Shown piece after piece: positions 59,715 to 64,000 of a DNA stretch of 64,000 nt. The notes beneath the pieces were generated by a model that was not told the origin of the DNA, did not search any database, and saw only the letters and a program-made list of their open reading frames with translations. The stretch's first letter is position 1, and every line of letters starts with the position of its first letter. Both the position numbers and the translations under genes were made by a program. The DNA is from Populus alba (Eukaryota > Streptophyta > Magnoliopsida > Malpighiales > Salicaceae), in assembly GCF_005239225.2 (NCBI RefSeq), contig NC_133292.1, positions 7,784,985 to 7,848,984 on the forward strand, in the 5' to 3' direction.

Positions 59715-60674
59715 TCAAAAGAATCCACGTGGATTATTGTAATCATACTGTGGCAACACCATATTTGGATTGAAACCACCAACTTTTCGATCATAAGGGA
59801 AAATCCCTCCGCTGGAACTTGAAGCAAAAAATTGTGGAGGACCTGGATTTTCGATTAGAAGTTTTTGAGCTTGCTTCGTCACATTCATCTTTAGGCCCTC
59901 TAGAGATACCTTCAACAGCTCCATTTGAGGCAATGTAAGTTCCTCGACGGGAGCCTCCCACCAGCATTGACTTTGGCCAGCCTTCCTCATTTGGCTGAGC
60001 TCTTCTCCTCGCTTTTTCTCTATCTCAAACTGGTTTACCACCTGATGCAAAAATATTGATGAAATTAATAAATTTTTAAGCTACTTTTATCACTTGTAAA
60101 GCACAATGGATTGTTCCGATTGAATGTTTACACACAAATCTGTAGAGCTTGACTCGCTTAATTTATTTTTTGGAGTTATTACAGACTTGATCCGTGCATG
60201 TGACGAAACAAAACGATATGGTTTGTGTGTAATGCCTAACCACACATCGATCTCGCCTTTGCTACCTTTCCTCTTGATGCTCTCAGCACACCAACTACAA
60301 ACCGAGAGATTAATGAAAACGTAATACTTGACACGATCATAAATAGATTTACGTACCTGGGTGAGCTGCATATTCAGTTCACGGACGGTGGCATTGCGAT
60401 GAGCTTCAATAAGTTGCATGGTACCTGAGTTTTGAGGAGGGTTTCTAGTGAAGTAACGATCAATGACGGTCTCAACACCAGGGTGGCCAAAGGAAAAAAC
60501 CCTGTTTCCTGGAGAAAAGACGATGATGGCAATCTCGGCGCCACAAAGAGTGGAAAGCTCGCTAGCCTTTTTGAAAAGCCCGGACCTGCGTTTTGAAAAG
60601 GTAACTTGGAGATTGCTTTCCTTCAACATTTTCACCATCTCCACCTTTTGGCGACCTCTACTCTTTCTCGCCAT
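59715..60674 (-). CDS. AGL62-like: Type I MADS-box transcription factor, AGL62-like, copy 2 (with intron)
   Basis: Two exons, 60674-60357 and 60041-59715, with donor CAG|GTACGT and acceptor GCATCAG, giving 214 aa. The MADS domain lies at about residues 5-62 (GRQKVEMVKMLKESNLQVTF, SKRRSGLFKKASELSTLCGA, VFSPGNRVFSFGHP). The second exon carries SQCWWEAPVEELTLPQMELL. The MADS domain here is closer to canonical AGL62 wording (SKRRSGLFKKASEL, FSPGNRVFSFGHPGVETVID) than copy 1. The 315-base intron splits MQLTQ from VVNQFEIEKK, exactly where copy 1 reads MQLTQILNQLEAEK without interruption. Without splicing the frame would run on to about 60090 and stop. The start codon follows a TATA box by about 75 bases. 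Confidence 0.93.
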
Positions 60675-60744
60675 GGTTAAAGCTACAAAAGTTCAAAAGA
60701 AAATAAATGGTACTCTACTGTTTTGTTTGGCATGAAAATGCAGG

Positions 60745-60751
60745 ATTTATA
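60745..60751 (-). promoter_or_regulatory. TATA box of MADS copy 2
   Basis: TATAAAT on the minus strand, upstream of the ATG at 60674. Confidence 0.55.
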
Positions 60752-62544
60752 GAGGAGTTTATTAGTTAATTTATTCGTTTCCTTTTAATAACAGGTCAGG
60801 ATGTTGAAAATCAGAGCTAGCTGTTCCTTATTGATCATCATTTTGGCGGCAATTTGATTAATCAAGTTAATAGTTTACTAGTTTTGGAAGTTCCAGAGAA
60901 TCCCTTTACGATTCACATACATGGCATTGCATCGTGAATACTTGGAAATTTTAGAGTTACGTCATTCTTACAATGCATGAAGATTTACTTGTAACGAGGA
61001 AACTTTGTTGAAAACTTGTGCTTTCTATCGAGTACTTTTCCCGCCCTCCTGTTTTCGTTGATGAACAAACGTTCCTCTTTTCTGTGTTCGGAGAAGCCGG
61101 GACCAGATTGCCGGCCAAAATACCATTTCCCATAATTAACTTCTGTTTCCATTGTATCTAAATTATCAATATATTATCTTCTACAACAGCTTTTGTTTCA
61201 TACATTCAGACTTATTCAAGTAAATTTATTTCTAGAACATAAGCTCTAAAATTTTTCAAGAAAGGAAAAAAAAGGTGCCGGAATCTGTTAAAGATTTCAT
61301 AACAAGTTAACTTAGAATCAATATCGGGCCAATAGAAAAGAAATTAATGATATTTGTTTTTTGTTACTTATTAATAAAGAAGAATAAAATGAAGATGCCA
61401 CATGTATAACATGAGAAACTCAAAGAATAATAATTAGTGATATTTATTTACTAAATTTATTTTAAAAAAATAAAACACAATAAATAAATAAATTTTAGAT
61501 GAAAATATTTTTATTATTTTTTTATGAATTAGGTAAACTAATAAGATGAATAATAGTAAAAAAATAAAATGAAATGAAATGCCATGTACATATTCACCCG
61601 GCGGATGAATAATAGTAGAGAAACGTCCCTATCCAGTGATAGGTATGATTTGTTCAATTGATTAGGAATTTAGTATGATTTTGTTAACAAATATGACCTA
61701 TCACATTATCAACAATATTGAAGGAGGCCAGATCCCTTGTATAAGAGCTTTCAAATTGTTTCTATAACTTGTCCAGATATGTTTAATTAAGTGCATCTGT
61801 AGAGCAACTCAGATAGCAAGCATCATTTTTCAGGCATCCTCCCCGTATAAATTAAATCATCCATAGATTCTACTATTACGTGAGAGAGGAGTGAATAATT
61901 CATACATAACTCCCCTTACTGTTTCTTCTTTAATACCTATTACAAAGTGTCTGTGTTTTCTAATCCTGTGTTTGATATTGTGTTGTATATTTTTTATGTT
62001 TAAAAATGTATTAAAATAAAAAAAATAGATTTTTATTTTTATTTTTCAACATGATAAAATTATTATAAAATATTAAAAAATATATTAATTTAATATTTTT
62101 TTCGAAATCCGTCTTTAAGTCTTGAAGGAGGCTTTATGTTAGATGATGGTGGCAAGTCACCAAATGTTACGACTTGCTGTGACATTTTCTTCCAAAATAC
62201 CGGGGACTCGAATTATGATATTGCAGACTTGTTGGTGACATTGCCAAAATTTGGTGAAATGCAGAACAACAATAGTAAACAATCACGCAAATAGACTGCA
62301 GTGAAAAGGCATTCAAGCACGCAAATTTTATGGAAAAAAAAAAATAGAAAGTGCCTATTATTTATGATAGGGATTCAAATCTGCCTCGTACAATATTGAA
62401 AAAGGTTAAGAAAGTAATAAGAATACTCAGCATAGAACGAAAACTTGTCTGAGTGCAGAGGGCACAAAAACTCAATGACCTCAAGAATGATTGGCACTAC
62501 ATCTGATGGGAAGCTAACCCCGAGCACAATGAACAACAGACTGC
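60752..62544. other. Intergenic region between MADS copy 2 and the AspRS gene
   Basis: No gene recognised. Positions 61970-62105 are an AT-rich dispersed repeat of the type at 6230, 13760 and 20215. The right end is the AspRS 3' UTR. Confidence 0.45.
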
Positions 62545-64000
62545 TCACTGCTTGATACAGAACGATAAATCTCTGAGCTGTTGAGGATCCACCTCTGATG
62601 GTGTCCTCGTAAGGGCACACTGAGCAGTTGTTGTCTTTGGGAAAGCTATGACATCCCTGATGGAAGTAGCCCCAGCCAACAACATAGCCAATCTGTCCAG
62701 CCCAAAAGCAATCCCCCCTGTGGTAAAAAGAGAGAGATCAAAACCAGTGAATTATATAGTTCAGTGGTAAAATGATCATTAAGTCCTAGAACAGGCTCAG
62801 CATTCCATACCATGTGGAGGAGCGCCCATGTCTAAAGCCTCCAGAAGATACCCAAACTTCGCTTCAGCCTGCAGACAACGAAATGTGACTCTATTTACAG
62901 GAAAGGGTGTGAAGGTATTCCTAATAAAGATGATTATGTGTTATAACCATGGTAAAAGATGGCACTTGTGGACTAGCAGTCCCAGCATTCTTTGTGAAGA
63001 TGCCAGGTTTCCGTTTGGGAATTCAGGTTACTAAATGCCTAAAAGGGCTAGAGAAAACTCTGTTTACTTGTGCTTTTCTTAATTGGATAATTAGTCCATG
63101 TGCCTTAGAGAAACGCAAAGCTAAACATAAAAAATCCTTGCCCTAAAAGATAGAAAGTAAAATTTAAATCCAATTTTGAGGTTTTAATTTTCCAGAGATA
63201 GTTTCTAATGTTTCAGAATTCATCTTCCTTTTACATAATCCACCACCCATAATTTTCTTTCCCATCAACAAGCAACAGCTCATAAGTTAAGAAATGACAC
63301 GGAGAAAAATAAACAGAAAACAGTAGAGAATCCTCCTCCAGTGATCTTATGTATGTTATGGAGAAAATATTGAACATGGAACCCATGACAATCAAAAGTG
63401 CATACAGCATCAGGTGCTTCTCACCTGTTCAGGGGAGATGCCAACAATTTCCAAAACCTTCTGTTGGACCTCACGTTTATAAATTCTCAAACTTCCTCCG
63501 CCAATCTGACAGTGCAACAAAAGAAAGAAAAGAAAAAAGTTGTTCATTATGGCCTGGCATAGCCTTCGAGCTTGTAGACATGTAAAGATACAGGGCTAAG
63601 TACCTCAACCCCATTGTAAACCATGTCATAAGCAAGGGCACGAGCAGAGGAAAGGTCTTCCATGTCTTCTGGATTGGGAGCAGTAAATGGATGATGCAAG
63701 GCCTGCCAGAAAACTACAATTTCAAGAAAAAGAAAGAAAAAGATAGTACCATACACAATGAGACTGGTGATAACCTGATGTAACTAGCTGTCAATCACAC
63801 AACAGCCCCACCATGAAAAAAAAAATTAAGTGGCGGTTAAAATAAGAACTTCAATTTAATTCTTATCAATCTTTATTCTCCAAGTTCCTAGATCTAACTT
63901 GGAGCTAGCTGTACCAGGAAACCAAACAAGACCTTTTTTTCATTTCTTATTTATCCAAAATTAAAAAAAGAAAATGGCTAAAAGAGATTATGATTTGGAA
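62545..64000 (-). CDS. Aspartyl-tRNA synthetase, bacterial type (organellar), C-terminal part
   Basis: Class II aminoacyl-tRNA synthetase that charges tRNA-Asp. Four 3' exons are visible in transcription order: 63702-63604, 63505-63425, 62868-62811 and 62717-62545; the 5' exons lie beyond the window. They read [20 protein letters not shown], then [47 protein letters not shown], and class II motif 3 [19 protein letters not shown]. The tail [18 protein letters not shown] then [14 protein letters not shown] follows. The GGIAFGLDR and TTTAQC wording fits bacterial AspRS, which in plants serves plastids and mitochondria, not the cytosolic form. A transit peptide cannot be checked. All visible exons are intact. 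Confidence 0.93.

Overview
This is plant nuclear DNA. It is AT-rich, has GT-AG spliced genes, TATA boxes of the TATAAATA type, long (TA)n, (CT)n and poly-A runs, and many short repeat relics. Gene content and protein style point to a dicot tree, most likely Populus or another Salicaceae; that assignment is inference from recognised families and repeat look, not from a search. There is nothing prokaryotic here, no CRISPR array, and no complete autonomous transposon.

Layout. 1.5-4.2 kb (+): a Golgi pectin methyltransferase gene of the CGR2/CGR3 family, six coding exons, with one extra A in exon 4 that breaks the frame. 6.5-8.9 kb (+): a trichome-birefringence-like protein close to TBL12/13, six exons. 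9.3-13.0 kb (-): a branched-chain amino acid aminotransferase, ten exons, convergent with the TBL gene. 16 kb (-): a weakly supported small gene. 19.5-33.6 kb: a PR-1 (CAP domain) cluster with three intact intronless genes (19.5, 26.5, 33.2 kb, all +), two broken copies (20.9 and 28.1 kb) and a PMEI-domain gene at 29.3 kb. The cluster contains a 1.2-kb tandem duplication, a second duplicated block behind both PR-1 pseudogenes, SINE-like relics, and a GC-rich 329-bp MITE whose empty site is preserved in the other duplicate. 34.0-35.8 kb: an unresolved, possibly transcribed locus. 36.9-38.1 kb (-): a xyloglucan endotransglucosylase/hydrolase, four exons. 43.7-45.4 kb (+): a very acidic single-pass membrane protein. 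46.8-48.7 kb (-): a DUF1005 protein, two exons. 48.7-55.6 kb: gene-poor repeats. 55.6-60.7 kb (-): two tandem type I (AGL62-like) MADS-box genes, one intronless and one with an intron at the matching position. 62.5-64.0 kb (-): the 3' part of a bacterial-type (organellar) aspartyl-tRNA synthetase that runs off the window.

Four genes (CGR-like, TBL, PMEI-domain, XTH) belong to families that modify cell-wall polysaccharides, and the PR-1 proteins are secreted to the same compartment. The window otherwise reads as an ordinary gene neighbourhood. I found no convincing wholly new system. The most informative signals are the one-base frameshift in the CGR-like gene, the rearranged PR-1 pseudogene, the MITE with a paralogous empty site, and the intron presence/absence in the MADS pair.
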